A DNA stretch of 33,704 nucleotides from Chromera velia (lineage: Eukaryota > Sar > Chromeraceae). The DNA is taken from contig JAHBMJ010001211.1 of assembly GCA_018398765.1 (NCBI GenBank), forward strand, positions 1 through 33,704, written 5' to 3'. The notes beneath the pieces were generated by a model that was not told the origin of the DNA, did no database searches, and saw nothing but the letters and a program-made list of their open reading frames with translations. Position 1 is the stretch's first letter; each line of letters begins with the position of its first letter. The translations under genes and the position numbers were made by a program. Positions 9,419 through 20,824 of the stretch are shown here, one piece after another.

Positions 9419-10867
9419 GCATGGTCACTAAGTTCATAATAAAAAAAGTAATTTGGAAAGCTAAATTAGTAATTTTAGTTAAACCTTGGAGCTAGCTTTG
9501 GAGATCAATTTCTCGTAAACTATAAAAAGAGTTAGACATTTAAACTAACAGTGCTTATACATACAACAGTCAAGTTCAAATATGTTTATAATTTGAGTTC
9601 ATAGATTTTCATTGAGAAAGGGAAATGGAATCTTAAAAGTTTTGAAGTGAAAGCATTGTGAACACTCGATCACTCGATTTAGATTTTAAAAATTTAAAGA
9701 AATTGGGATCACGCCTAGAAGAAACGCCTCGTACCCTGCAGGCTTGTGGAGCACAGAGTGTTAGACTGGGTAACTAGTCTGGGTCTAGGACTGGGTGGTA
9801 GAGAGGGTGCAAGGCTAAGTGCCTAACTGAGTGCAAGGACAAAGTTCACAGGACGTCTCCTTGCGACTAGCCTTGCGACTGGAACTCCGGAAACTGTAGT
9901 CCTGAAAGCGCAAAAGAAAAAAATGGAAGGGGAGAGAAAGACGGAAAGGGAAAGGGAAATGGTAATTAAAGGCAAGGGCAAGGAAAAGGCTTGGTGGGGG
10001 CTGGGGTGGAGATGAAGGGGGCTTCAAGGGGGAAGAACTAGGGGGAAAGTTGTTCGATTCACTCAGAGAGAGGACGTTCTGGCAACTGCCAACCAGGAAG
10101 GTGGAGGCCGGAAGGAAGGCAGGGGAGAGGATGGAGCGGACGGACAGATGGACGCAAGAGTATGTGGAGGAGTTATAATGGAGGAAGGAACTGAGGGGTC
10201 GGTCAGGAAAAAACGAAATGCGCCAGGAAAGGCAACCAAGTCACTCAAGTGTGTTGAAGGGAGGGGGGAGGGAGGAAGAGAGAGCAATGCAAAGAAGAGA
10301 GGAGAGCAATGCGAAGAAGAGAGGACAGGAAAATGGAACATGGGACAGGCAACGGTCGTGAGGGAAGCCGGGTGGTAATGAGACCGGGGGGGGAGACAGC
10401 AAGGATATGTACGGGGAAGCGCAAACGGATGCAGAGAGGGCGGGAAGACGAACACCCGCGTCAGCTGAATGGGGAATCCATTTCTTCAAGGTGAAATAGG
10501 GTCCATGGAAAGAATGGACGCGGTGGATTGGAGGAGAGAGGGAAATGGAACATTGAAAAGAGGGGGGGGTGGATGGAACGAGACGGCTCTCGCCCGGCCC
10601 TAAAAAACAAAATGAAGAGAAAATGAAATGGAAGGATTGATTTTGAAGCCCCCCTAAGAAGCTGTCTGTCTTTTTTATGGCCTGTCCTTAGTGAACAGCC
10701 TCAGAGGTTCCACTCCGATTCTCTTCTGATGATTTACTAGAAGACCTTCCACGGAGGCACCCTCTCTCTTCATGGCGCCTCCTGCCACAGTCTTTTCAAT
10801 CCCAAGAAACGCTCCACCGGACCAAAAGAAGCCATGCTAACAACCGCAAGACAAGCAAGCAAGCTGC
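9419..10867. other. Intergenic DNA downstream of eL42
   Basis: The left 300 bp are AT-rich. From about 9900 the plus strand becomes strongly purine-rich (AAGGGGAAAG-type sequence to about 10640). Open frames on either strand are low complexity. The right end should contain the eL42 3' UTR, but no clear AATAAA-type signal was found. Confidence 0.5.
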
Positions 10868-11405
10868 TTAGTAGGGAGTGCCTCCCTTGGACTTCTTCTC
10901 TCCACCCAGCTCGAAGTGCTTGCAGCGCTTGATAGGAAGCAACCTGCATGAACGGGTGGGTAGTCAGACAGAGGGAGAAAAGTTGTTCGAAGACCCTTCA
11001 GATGAACGTATCATTCTTCCTTCCACTCGGACGAACATTCAGATAGCGGCTGACCTCTTCATCTTGCAGGCAGAGCACTCCAGCTTGAGCACGATCTTCT
11101 TGGTGGTCTTTGCCTGCAGTAGAATCACAGTGAGGCAGGGAGGTGAGGCCATTAGGAACACCCACAGAGAGGTAATCCAGATCCACCAGGGCGACCCGAG
11201 CTGAGTCAGCAGGTCAGGGAAAGCTGACCTTCTTGTGGAACACGGGCTTGGTCTGACCACCGAAGCCTGACTGCTTCATGTCGTAACGACGGCGTCCCTG
11301 GGCAGCAGAGGACTCCTTGCCCTTCTTGTACTGCGACACCTTGTGGCCCTTGTGCGCCTTGCAGCGCGGGCAGTGGGTGCTTCGGGTCTTGGGAACGTTC
11401 ACCAT
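10868..11405 (-). CDS. RPL36A: Large ribosomal subunit protein eL42 (L36a/L44e), 3 exons
   Basis: A component of the 60S subunit near the tRNA exit site. The exons on the minus strand are 11405-11229, 11113-11055 and 10943-10868, joining to 312 nt or 103 residues, close to the usual 104-106. The start MVNVPKTR is the family's canonical N terminus, followed by [13 protein letters not shown] and [11 protein letters not shown]. Zinc-type cysteines are C12/C15 and C72/C75, the last pair in LECSAC. The end contains [12 protein letters not shown]. Pro54 in QTKP is the residue whose change to Gln gives cycloheximide resistance in some yeasts, so a sensitive-type ribosome is predicted. The C-terminal tail ends GGTPY instead of the common KGQ..QF. 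Both introns use GTCAGC donors and CTGCAG or ATGCAG acceptors. The gene is divergent from the GBA2 gene. Confidence 0.97.
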
Positions 11406-11861
11406 GGCTTCAGAATCCCTCCTGACACGCTCATTTGGCGGGAGAGAGGAGACTTTGGGGAGGCAGATTTGGCTCGAGCCGTTTCTCCTCCGTCAGCGCT
11501 GCGTGATTGTGCCGTCGTTTCGACTTTTTCGCTGTGCCGGGTCATTCATTCTTTCGGAATCTTTCCGGGGCTGACGCATGCATGCGAGACTGACCGAGCT
11601 ATCTAGCTCAGCCCTGCTAGCAAATCTTATGGCAAGTGGTGAGGCTACACGTCTCCGAAAGAAAGAGGCTCGCGACGGAGTCACTATAGCACCAAAGCCA
11701 GTTTTGTCCAACTGCACTAACCGATAAAGACTCCGCCAATCGCCCTCTTCTCTCTGCAATCTTCCGGGAAGCCTCCTTGCATCGCATTGCGGTTCTTGGG
11801 AAGTGTTGTTCCATCAACTGTGGTGACTTAGAGGGGAGCAGGAAGGAAGGACGGAAAGAAA
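11406..11861. promoter_or_regulatory. Shared intergenic region between divergent eL42 and GBA2 start codons
   Basis: The 456 bp separating the two start codons must hold both 5' UTRs and probably both promoters, possibly one bidirectional promoter. I see no TATA box or other recognisable element. It lacks the microsatellites that fill the flanking DNA, which fits selective constraint. Function is inferred from position only. Confidence 0.45.
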
Positions 11862-13638
11862 ATGAGCCAGCAGCAGCCTAGTCTGGAGTTGGACGAGGAA
11901 GAGCTGGATCCACAGCTGCTGAAGGGGTTTGGAGACTTGAGGGAGACCATCAAACCAGAAGCCACGTGGAGAAGACGATTCGATGCCATCGATCGTCAGT
12001 CACACCGAGGAAGGTTGACTCAGACTGACTGACCGTCATGAGGAGAACACCGCACAGATTACTGCTACAGTGTCTATGATCCCCAGCAGTCTGTTTGAGT
12101 TACTTTATCTTCAGCACCAGCTCCATGGGCCTTTCCGCTCTTGCCTTTGTCTTCTTATCCCTTGTTGAGTCCCCCTCCTGTCTCGTATCCCACTCCCCCC
12201 CACCCTTCGGCTTTCCAACCCCCCTTGCCGTTGAACGGGTCTTTTTGCTTCCTCCCCCACTGACTCGAGTCCTCTTCTAAACTTTCTCCCGTCTCCACCG
12301 TTATTTCTTTTCCCTCCGCGAGCCGTTGATTTGCCTCATTTTCTGTGCATTTGCCGGCTTCTTCTCACACCCCTCCTCTATTGCTGCCCCTCTCGCCGTC
12401 TCCCCCCCGCAGCCGAAGTCAAAGAGTTCGTCCCGACAGTCGGAGACGCCGTCAGCCAACTGGGGCTTGCCTGGCGTCTCTACTGGGACGTGCGGAAGAA
12501 CAAGGACATGGGGTGCACGCCCTGGATCGACCCCTTCTTCAGAGCTTCCAAGCCCCACGCCAACCATGGTGGGTGAGTAGGGGGCTGTTTGTTGGCTCTG
12601 CTCGTTTTTTGTAGGGCATTCCGTCTACCTGTCTGGAGAGCAGCTTGTTTTGGTTGTTGAAACCGCCGAAAGAAAGTGCTCACTGACGCCATGCAGACCG
12701 GATGGATGCTTTGATGGTTCCAACGCTGACTCGTGGTTTCACGCAGCCACGCAGTGTGGAGTCTGGAGGCACAATATGGGAGGGATGGCACAAACACGCA
12801 CACGCACACCCAAACAGAGAGAAAGACATGCATGAACTCTTCTTTTCTTCTTGCAGGTGTTCCTTGTGGTGGTTTGGGGTGCGGGTCCATCGGTAGGTTG
12901 CTCTTTCGTTCTTTTCCTTTTGTCTTTCCTCGATTTGCTTTTGTCTTTCCATGTTGTTTTTGTTGGTCGGTACGTCAACAGGGCTGCAGAAGGGGAGGAA
13001 AAGAAAGAAGATGACACACACGTCCATCAGTCGACGACTGAAGGAGCTCTCTGTATGTTGTTCGGTTTGAGATCCAGCCCTCATGCGAGGGTCCCTTTGT
13101 TTCTTTCTTTCTTTCTTTCTCGCTCGGAGGCACAGACAGCGTTCGCACAATGTGGAAAGGTTTTACGTCACGGCGTTTGAAAAAATGGAGAGGCAGAAAG
13201 TGTGACTGATGACAGAATATATAGACAATACGAATTTGGTTGGACGAGAGGACGGACAAATGAAGGAGTGGATGGATGGATGAATGCAGGTCGAGGATGG
13301 AAGGGGAACTTCAATCGTTGGGGCCTCAGACCGGGCCTCGCAACAGAGACAGACGTGACAGCAAATCAATTTTCAGTCAGTCAGTCAGTCAGTCAGCCAC
13401 GCTAAAGAAAGCCCCCTATCTCTGTCTCTACATGCATTTTGTATGCTCCCTTCACTCCAACCTTCGGATTCTGCCGTGTGACAATCCATCCATGCAATGG
13501 ATTCAAGTGAGCGTCCTTCTCCCGCGGAAAGCCACGAACAACCGTGCTCTCGTGAAGTCTGAATCTCTCTGTGTGAGTGTGAGTGTGTGCTTGTGTGTAT
13601 GCGAGTGTGTGTGGGTATGTGGGTATGTGAGTGAGTGG

Positions 13639-13681
<43 letters not shown>

Positions 13682-16600
13682 CGTGCGTGCGTGTTTACTG
13701 ACTGACGTGTGCAGACTCGCATCCGACTGCTGTCGAGCAAGCAGACAGTGGCAGCCGTGCTGACCCCAGATGACGATGACGACATCATAGAGGCCTCTGG
13801 AGCTGGCTGTGGGGGGTCAGTCCTTCTTTCTTGTCTGGCAATCAAGGGGGGGGGAGGGGGATGCCGTGGGTTTTGTGGCAGGTTTCGAGTACAAACGAGA
13901 AAGTCGTTAGTGTTTATAAACAGACAATTCAGGGAGACTTGGAGATTTTTCTAAATTTCCGTGATCTTGTCTGTTTTCAGTTTGTTTATCCATGGCTGAG
14001 CGCCTTTCTTCCTCCCTTTTACATGCATCTCTTTTTCTGTTGAGTTTTTTCACACTGCTCAGCCCTCCTTTCTCCCTGCCTGTGTGTGTCTCCCCCCTCC
14101 CCTCCTTCCCCCCCTCACCTGTTACTATCCCGTCTCTGCGATCTTCCCCTCTCCCGCTTCGCTTCTCTTCCCTTCCCTTCTCGTCTCCCCCGGCTTTTTT
14201 TCTTTTCGCTGGACCGACTGCGAATGTCTCACTCTCTCTCCATCTCTCCGCCTTTTTCCGGCCCTGTCTCAATTTCCAGGTGCGGGTAGGTCGAAGTAAG
14301 CGAGGAGTGTCCCCGAGAAACAAAACGATGGTGCTCAATCCATCTTGATTTTTCCTCTATCTTCCGTTCGTTGTCTCCCTTTCTCCATTCCTATCTCTTT
14401 ATGTGTCATCGCTTCACTCGGTGTCCTGTCTTCTTTCCTTCCTTCCTCGGATTTTCTTTCACTGCTGAATTCTCATTCCGACAGTTCGTTTTCAGTTTCT
14501 CATTCCGACAGCCGTCCTTTTTACTTTCGACCTATCTTCTCAGCCTGTTCCCTTCCTTTCTTGTGTTTCCTTCCCGGTGTTTCCACTTTTTTGTCTTTTT
14601 TTGTTGCCCGCCTGTTGTTGTTTTCTCTCGTGCCCGTCAAAATCGGCCGTCCCTTTCTCTCTGGTTCGCCTGCTTGCGCCTGAGCACCCTCGGTCTCACT
14701 CCTTCCTTCCCTTTTCTCTGCCTCTCCCTCTCTGTCTGTCTGTCTCTCTTTGTCTGTCTCCTCCCTCCCCTTCCGCCGCTATCCTCGATGCAATCCTTCC
14801 TGCAGATGCCGCCGACAACGCCGGGATCTCTACCACCCGGCGCCTCAGAGGTGGGTCAGGTGGACGCAGGTGGGGCCTCTGGCGCCGTCAGGGCCCGATG
14901 GTCTCAACGCGTCCACTGCCACAGAGACGGAGGTGGACGAGACGCCGCTCTTGAAAGAGAAGAGACTGAAGGAAAACTCTCCGCAGTCGTCCACAGTAGC
15001 AGGGTCCTATCGACCCAAAAGCCCCCTCGCACAGCAGGCAGCACGCAGTCCCGTTCGTGTGGTCAGAAAGAATCAAAAAAAGGGGGGGGACGGGTCACCC
15101 TCTTCTCCCGTGCGTCCCTCGTCTGCTGGCTGTTGCGGAGGGCCCCCTCCAGTAGACTCGCCTTACGAGAACCAGTTGCAGAAAACGTCAGTCAGTGAGA
15201 ACGCCAAGCCTGCCACTGACTTTCTTCACGTATGCGTGACTATGGGACTCCTGATTTTCTATCTTCCCCAAAGTTTCTTTCCTGGATGCTACGTCTTCCC
15301 CCCCGGCGGGTCTGGTAAACTTCAACGACGCGAACCCCGTCTACCTACCTGAAGCAGCGCACTCATCAGCGTCTCTTCTTCCCTGCAAAAAATGTACAGA
15401 CAGGCAGGCAGGCCCATCTCATGTGTGTGTGTCGAATGAACCATACTTCTTTCTTTCTTCCTTCCTTCCTTCCTTCTTTCTTCCTTCCTTCTTTCTTCCT
15501 TCCTTCCTTCCTTCTTTCTTTCTTTCTTTCTTTCTTTCCTTCCTTCTTTCTTCCTTCCTTCCTTTCTTTCTTTCTTTATTTATTTGTTTATTTCTTTCTT
15601 TCGACTACACAGCCAGACTGTACCCGCCCCCTGGCCCTCCCTCTACCTTCTTCCTTCCTTCCTTCCTTGCAGGACCTACATGGCCAGATTTCCTCGGAGT
15701 TGGACGGAGTATCAAGACGTTTTTGGTCAGTTGGGAGGAGGAACGTTACTCTCCCGTTCATTATGCACATTTTTCTCTCTCGTTTCTTCTCTGGATTCCC
15801 TTGCACGCTTGGCTGGCTGTTCTCTCTCTTCAGGCAGGTGGTATCTCTCTTCGTTCTGCAGGTGGGGGATGGAAACATGCATCCATGCAGCCGTCTCTGT
15901 ACATTCATTAATCCATCCACTCATGCAGACGTTTTCATTTCATTTCTTTACTTCCAACAGTACTTGAATTCTCTTCTCTCTGATTGCCTGCCTGCCTGCA
16001 GGTACCGGGATTCACCTGATTTGTGAGCAGTTGTCCCCTTTTCTTCCGAATGACTACGTCGATTCGTGTCTGCCCTGTGCGGTGTTTGAGTGGACCTGTC
16101 GGAACCTCGGCACAGAGAAGGCAGAGGTCGGCTTTCTGGGCAGCAATCGCTCTGGAATCTTTGTTTGTGTGGGGGGGAGGGGGGGGGGTTCTCACGGCAT
16201 GTTTTCTCTGACTGCACTTCTCTCTCTCACCGCATGTTTTCTCAGACTGCACTTCTTTCTCTTTCTCAGCCGACTAGTCCCTTGACAGACTATCCCTTTG
16301 CCTTCTCTCTCTGTGCTTCCTGCTGTTTGTTGCCCTCGTCCATATTGCGGTTCTGATTTCCCTGTCCCTCTTTGTTGGCCTCTTTCTCTCTTTCTTGCTC
16401 TCTCTTATATGTTCCACATAACTGTCCGCCTGCCTGCCTGCTTATGTGAATTCTTTCTTTCAGGTCTCTCTGATGTTCAGTTGGCAGAACGGGTTCGAGT
16501 GGGACTCTGCCTCTGGGGGGGGGCACGTCCAGAGAGCCTTCACCGGGAAACACACTGGAGGTCCGTCAGTCAGTCAGTCAGTCAGCAGTCAGCAGGCAGC

Positions 16601-17848
16601 CTTCTTTGAAGGAGAGGGACGGAGGGACAGACTGACGGTTTGGAGGGGGTGCCGGTTGTGCGTTTCCTTTTATTTTCTTGTTAGTTCGTGGTCGCATTAT
16701 GCAGTGCTGAAGGAAGGATGAACGCTGAGAAGCCAATCGATATCCAAGGCCGACCCGTGCAAGTGCGTGCAAAAGCGGGATGGGCCAAAGGAAAAGGAAT
16801 CAATCGTTTGCTATTTCATTTCTTTTGGACTGATTAATTGTCTCACTGCGGACCCAAAGCTCTCGAGCTTCCGATCGGCTCTCTTACGGCAATTTCCGTC
16901 TTTCACAAGCGAACGGGCCCTGCCGATATTGTATAGCGTGCTGACTTTTCTTTCTCTGTGCAGTGAGAGGGATCTTGATTCACTGTCCGCTTGCCGAAGT
17001 AAAAAAAAAAATCCTCTGACGAATGGATGCAACATTCCATTTTTTTTTTTTTCGTTTGTGCAGTCGGCGCGTTGCTTCACCATTCTCTCCCTTCCAAGAA
17101 GGGCAATGCTGAGAGGGCGGCGGGGAGGGCAGAAGACAGGAATAGCGGTCGAGTTGCCAGCAGCGCCCCCGACTCTTCTTCTTCATCGTCGTCAAAGAGT
17201 TCTTCCAAAGTCCACCCAAACAAAATTGATGACAACCAAATCCCCCCGTACGATCCTCTCACATTTGCTGTGGCACTCGGAAGAGATGAAGCAGTCTCGG
17301 TCAGTTTGCCCGTCGTCTGCGTATTGTCCGTGTTTGAGTCGTGCTCGTGAAGGCTGTTCTCGTATCCTTCCCTCCCTCTCTTTCTGTCACCGCTCCCGCC
17401 CTTTTCACTTTCCCGGCCCGCCCTGCTGCTGCAGATCTGGACGTCAAGGGAAGAAAGAAGACTTAGAGTTCAGACAGACTGACTGACTGACAGACAGACA
17501 GACAGACTGACTGACAGACAGACAGACAGACGGACAGGCAGGCAGACAGACAGACAGACGGACAGGCAGGCAGGCAGGCAGGCAGGCAGACAGACAGACG
17601 GACAGGCAGGCAGGCAGACAGACAGACGGACAGGCAGGCAGGCAGACAGACAGACAGACAGACAGACACCACTGATTAGCTGGGTTTCGGGGAAGGCCCA
17701 ACGGTTTTCGTTCCTTTTTGTGTCTGAGAGCCTGGAGTTTTCTGTTTGTCTGTGTGGTGAAAAGAAAGAGTCAGGTTGAGGACCTAAAAGATTGATCTCT
17801 CGATTCTCTCTCTCTCTCTCTCTCTCTCTTTCTGCCTGTATATATATT

Positions 17849-17882
<34 letters not shown>

Positions 17883-18748
17883 GCATTGTTGCAGCCCTCG
17901 TTCGTTTTGAACTTTCGTTGTGACGGGGACGGAGAGGAAGTGTGGAGGTCCTTTCATGAACATGGGGTTCTCTCAGGTCCGTCGGCTTGGTTGACTGATT
18001 GGTGTGTGCGTGTGTGAGTATGGGTGTGTGTGTGTCGGGGTTCTGTGCTCGCGCGGGCGTTAGCGTGAGGTTGTGGGTTTTTTTTGATTGACTTTTTGGA
18101 CATGAAACCCTCCCCTGGATTCCTCCGGCCTCTTTCTTCTTTTTCTTCTTCTGCTTCTCCTTCTTCTTCGATCGAATCCTTCCTTTCCGTCTGCTGTTCT
18201 CTTTTTCTATGACGTATTCATTGTCGCTTTCTTCACTTGAGTGTCCTTCCTGCAGGCGACCCCTCTCGATTGTCCATTGAAGACTCTATACGGAAGGCCA
18301 ACAAAGGGGAAGTGCTGGGAGCTGCTGTGTGTGGGAAGGTTACATTGGATCCGGGAGAGACGAAGTGAGTGAGTGAGTGAGTGAGTGAGTGGGTGGCTGG
18401 GTGGGTGGCTGAAAAAGTCAGTGAGAAGAAACCACACCGTAACTTGATCTTCTTCTCTCCCTCGTGTTGCTCTTTTCTTCCCTTCCTTCCCTTCCTTCTT
18501 TCCTTCCTTCTTTTCTTTCTTTCTTTCTTTCTTTCTTTCTTTCCTTCCTTCCTTTTCTTTTAATTGATGGGACCCTTCTACCATTCCTTCCGTCCTCCGA
18601 GTGTGTTTCCCTTCCTTCCGACCCTGCAAGAAGTCAGCTCCTCTTCTCACTCTCACTCTCCCTCCCTCCCTCTCAGGAAGCTGCGTTTTACCCTTTCTTG
18701 GGACATGCCGGTCGCTCGGTTTGCGCTCGGACATCCGTGGAAGAAGAG
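11862..18748 (+). CDS. GBA2: GBA2 exons 1-13: N-terminal GH116 domain
   Basis: Exons: 11862-11994, 12413-12568, 12857-12892, 13290-13375, 13715-13815, 14806-15186, 15673-15725, 16002-16126, 16464-16560, 17064-17299, 17895-17976, 18256-18364, 18677-18748. Landmarks are LAWRLYW and CTPWIDPFF (exon 2), the Gly-rich [13 protein letters not shown] (exons 2-3), [15 protein letters not shown] (exon 4), [11 protein letters not shown] (exon 7), [15 protein letters not shown] (exon 8), [10 protein letters not shown] (exon 9), [10 protein letters not shown] (exon 10) and [10 protein letters not shown] (exon 13). Exon 6 (127 codons) is mostly a Ser/Pro/Lys-rich insertion with no counterpart in the animal enzyme, and its limits are the least certain. 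Exon 10 carries a Ser-rich run ([11 protein letters not shown]). Exons 4 and 9 end in GTCA tandem repeats, so their donors could sit 4n bases later; for exon 9, an end at 16572 also keeps the frame. Confidence 0.85.
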
Positions 18749-20739
18749 GTGCGCGAGTTGTTAGTTTTTTCTTGGAAGAAAGAGAGCTACGGCCTCTCTC
18801 GGGATGCGATGGGATGCACTCGTGTATGTGGCGCGTTCGTTATTTCTTTGGTTGATGCCGTAGATCCGTTGTTGTTCATGATCATTCATTCATTCATTCA
18901 TTCACTACTCTATCTTTCTTTGCACCACGCAGTCTTCCCAGTCTGTAGCTCTCCCTCCCTCTTTCTCTCGGGGCTTTTCTCGAATGAGGAGCACGAAGAA
19001 TGACTGAATGACCTTTGCCTCCCTGCCCCTTGGTTTTTGCACTTTCCTTTGGCTTGATGCCTGCACCCCTGCAGGTATCTGAAGTTCTTCCACCCAATTC
19101 TCTGGCGGTCCCATCAGACGGACTCGGCGAACCCCCTGGGATGCCCTCAGGTGAGGCAGGCAGGGAAGTTGTGGGACCAGCTTATTCGACATTTTGTGTA
19201 ACAGGGTGTTGTTTTGCAAACACACTTCTGCGTTGTGGGACCAGCGTATTCGAAATTTTGAGCAACAGGGTGTTGTTTTGCAAACATATGCACACTTCTG
19301 CATTGTGGGACCAGCTTATTCGAAAATTTGAGCAACAGGGTGTTGTTTTGCAAGCACATGCACACTTCTGCCTTGTGGGAACAGCCTTTTCGAAATTTTG
19401 AGCAACAGGGTGTTGTTTTGCAAACATATGCACACTTCTGCGCTGTGGGACCAGCTTATTCGAAATTTTGAGCAACAGGGTGTTGTTTTGCAAACACATG
19501 CACACTTCTGCGTTGTGGGACCAGCGCATTCGAAATTTTGAGCAACAGAGTGTTGTTTTGCAAACACATGCACACTTCTGCATTGTGGGACCAGGTTATT
19601 CGAAATTTTGAGCAACAGGGTGCTTTTTTGCAAACACATGCACACTTCTGCGTTGTGGGACCAGCGAATTCGAAATTTTGAGCAACAGGGTGTTGTTTTC
19701 CAAACACGTACACACTTCTGCATTGTGGGACCAGCGTATTCGAAATTTTGAGCAACAGGGTGTTGTTTTGCAAACACATGCACACTTCTGCATTGTGGGA
19801 GCAGCTTGTTCGAAATTTTGAGCAACAGGGTGTTGTTTTGCAAACATATCTACACTTCTGCGTTGTGTGTTGTTCTGCAAACGCGTGCACACTTCTGCGT
19901 TGTGGGACCAGTGTATTCGAAATTCTGCGCAACAGGGTTTTTTTTGGCAAACAAATGCACACTTCTGCGTTGTGGGACCAGGTTATTCGAAATTCTGCGC
20001 AACAGGGTGTTGTTTTGCAAACACATGCACACTTCTGCGTTGTGGGACCAGGTTATTCGAAATTCTGCGCAACAGGGTGTTGTTTTGCAAACACATGCAC
20101 ATTTCGGCGTTGTGGGACCAGGTTATTCGAAATTCTGCGCAACAGGGTGTTGTTTTGCAAACACATGCACACTTCTGCGTTGTGGGACCAGGTTATTCAA
20201 AATTCTGCGCAACAGAGTGTTGTTTTGCAAACACATGCACATTTCGGCGTTGTGGGAGCAGCTTATTCGAAATTTTGAGCAACAGGGTGTTGTTTTGCAA
20301 ACACATGCACATTTCGGCGTTGTGGGACCAGCTTATTCGAAATTTTGAGCAACAGGGTGTTGTTTTGCAAACACATGCACACTTCTGCATTGTGGGACCA
20401 GCTTATTCGAAATCTTGAGCAACAGGGTGTTTGCATGTTTGCAACCACACACTTCTGCGTTACTGGAGCAGAGCTCAGAGCATTCGAAATCTTATGCAAA
20501 AATGTTGCTTTTCGGTTTCGCTTGTTTGTGCGGGACTAGTCAAACCGACACCAATTCTGTGTTGTGAGGCGAGTCATTCGTTTTCTTGGTGGTTCTCTGT
20601 CTGCATGTGTATTCTGTGTGCGAACTGCTTAATTCTTGCAGCAGCCGAATATCGCGACGCCGGCGCCTCCACAGTCGCCGGAACCTCGCGAAGGGATGGA
20701 AGGGGTCGGTCAACATCTCTGTCTGTCTGTCTGTCTTTC

Positions 20740-20770
<31 letters not shown>

Positions 20771-20793
20771 TTCTCTGTCTGTCTGTCTGTCTT

Positions 20794-20824
<31 letters not shown>

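Noticed and set aside
10063-10494. Open frames in the purine-rich block left of eL42
   Set aside because: Low-complexity translation on both strands, no domain, no splice pattern.
13505-13560. Extra exon after exon 4 ([12 protein letters not shown]-like frame)
   Set aside because: Exon 4 joins exon 5 directly in phase 0 and matches the animal enzyme; the extra piece has no GCAG acceptor.
16488-16500. GGGTTCGAGT resembling a tRNA T-loop (also at 21351)
   Set aside because: No acceptor stem, anticodon arm or A box around it; both lie in GBA2 exons.
19165-20480. CRISPR-like array
   Set aside because: Copies are directly adjacent with no unique spacers, in a eukaryotic intron.
19015-20499. Open frames of 100-183 codons on both strands across the 70-bp array
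   Set aside because: They are periodic by-products of a 70-bp repeat lacking stops, open in several frames and on both strands, and they lie inside an intron.
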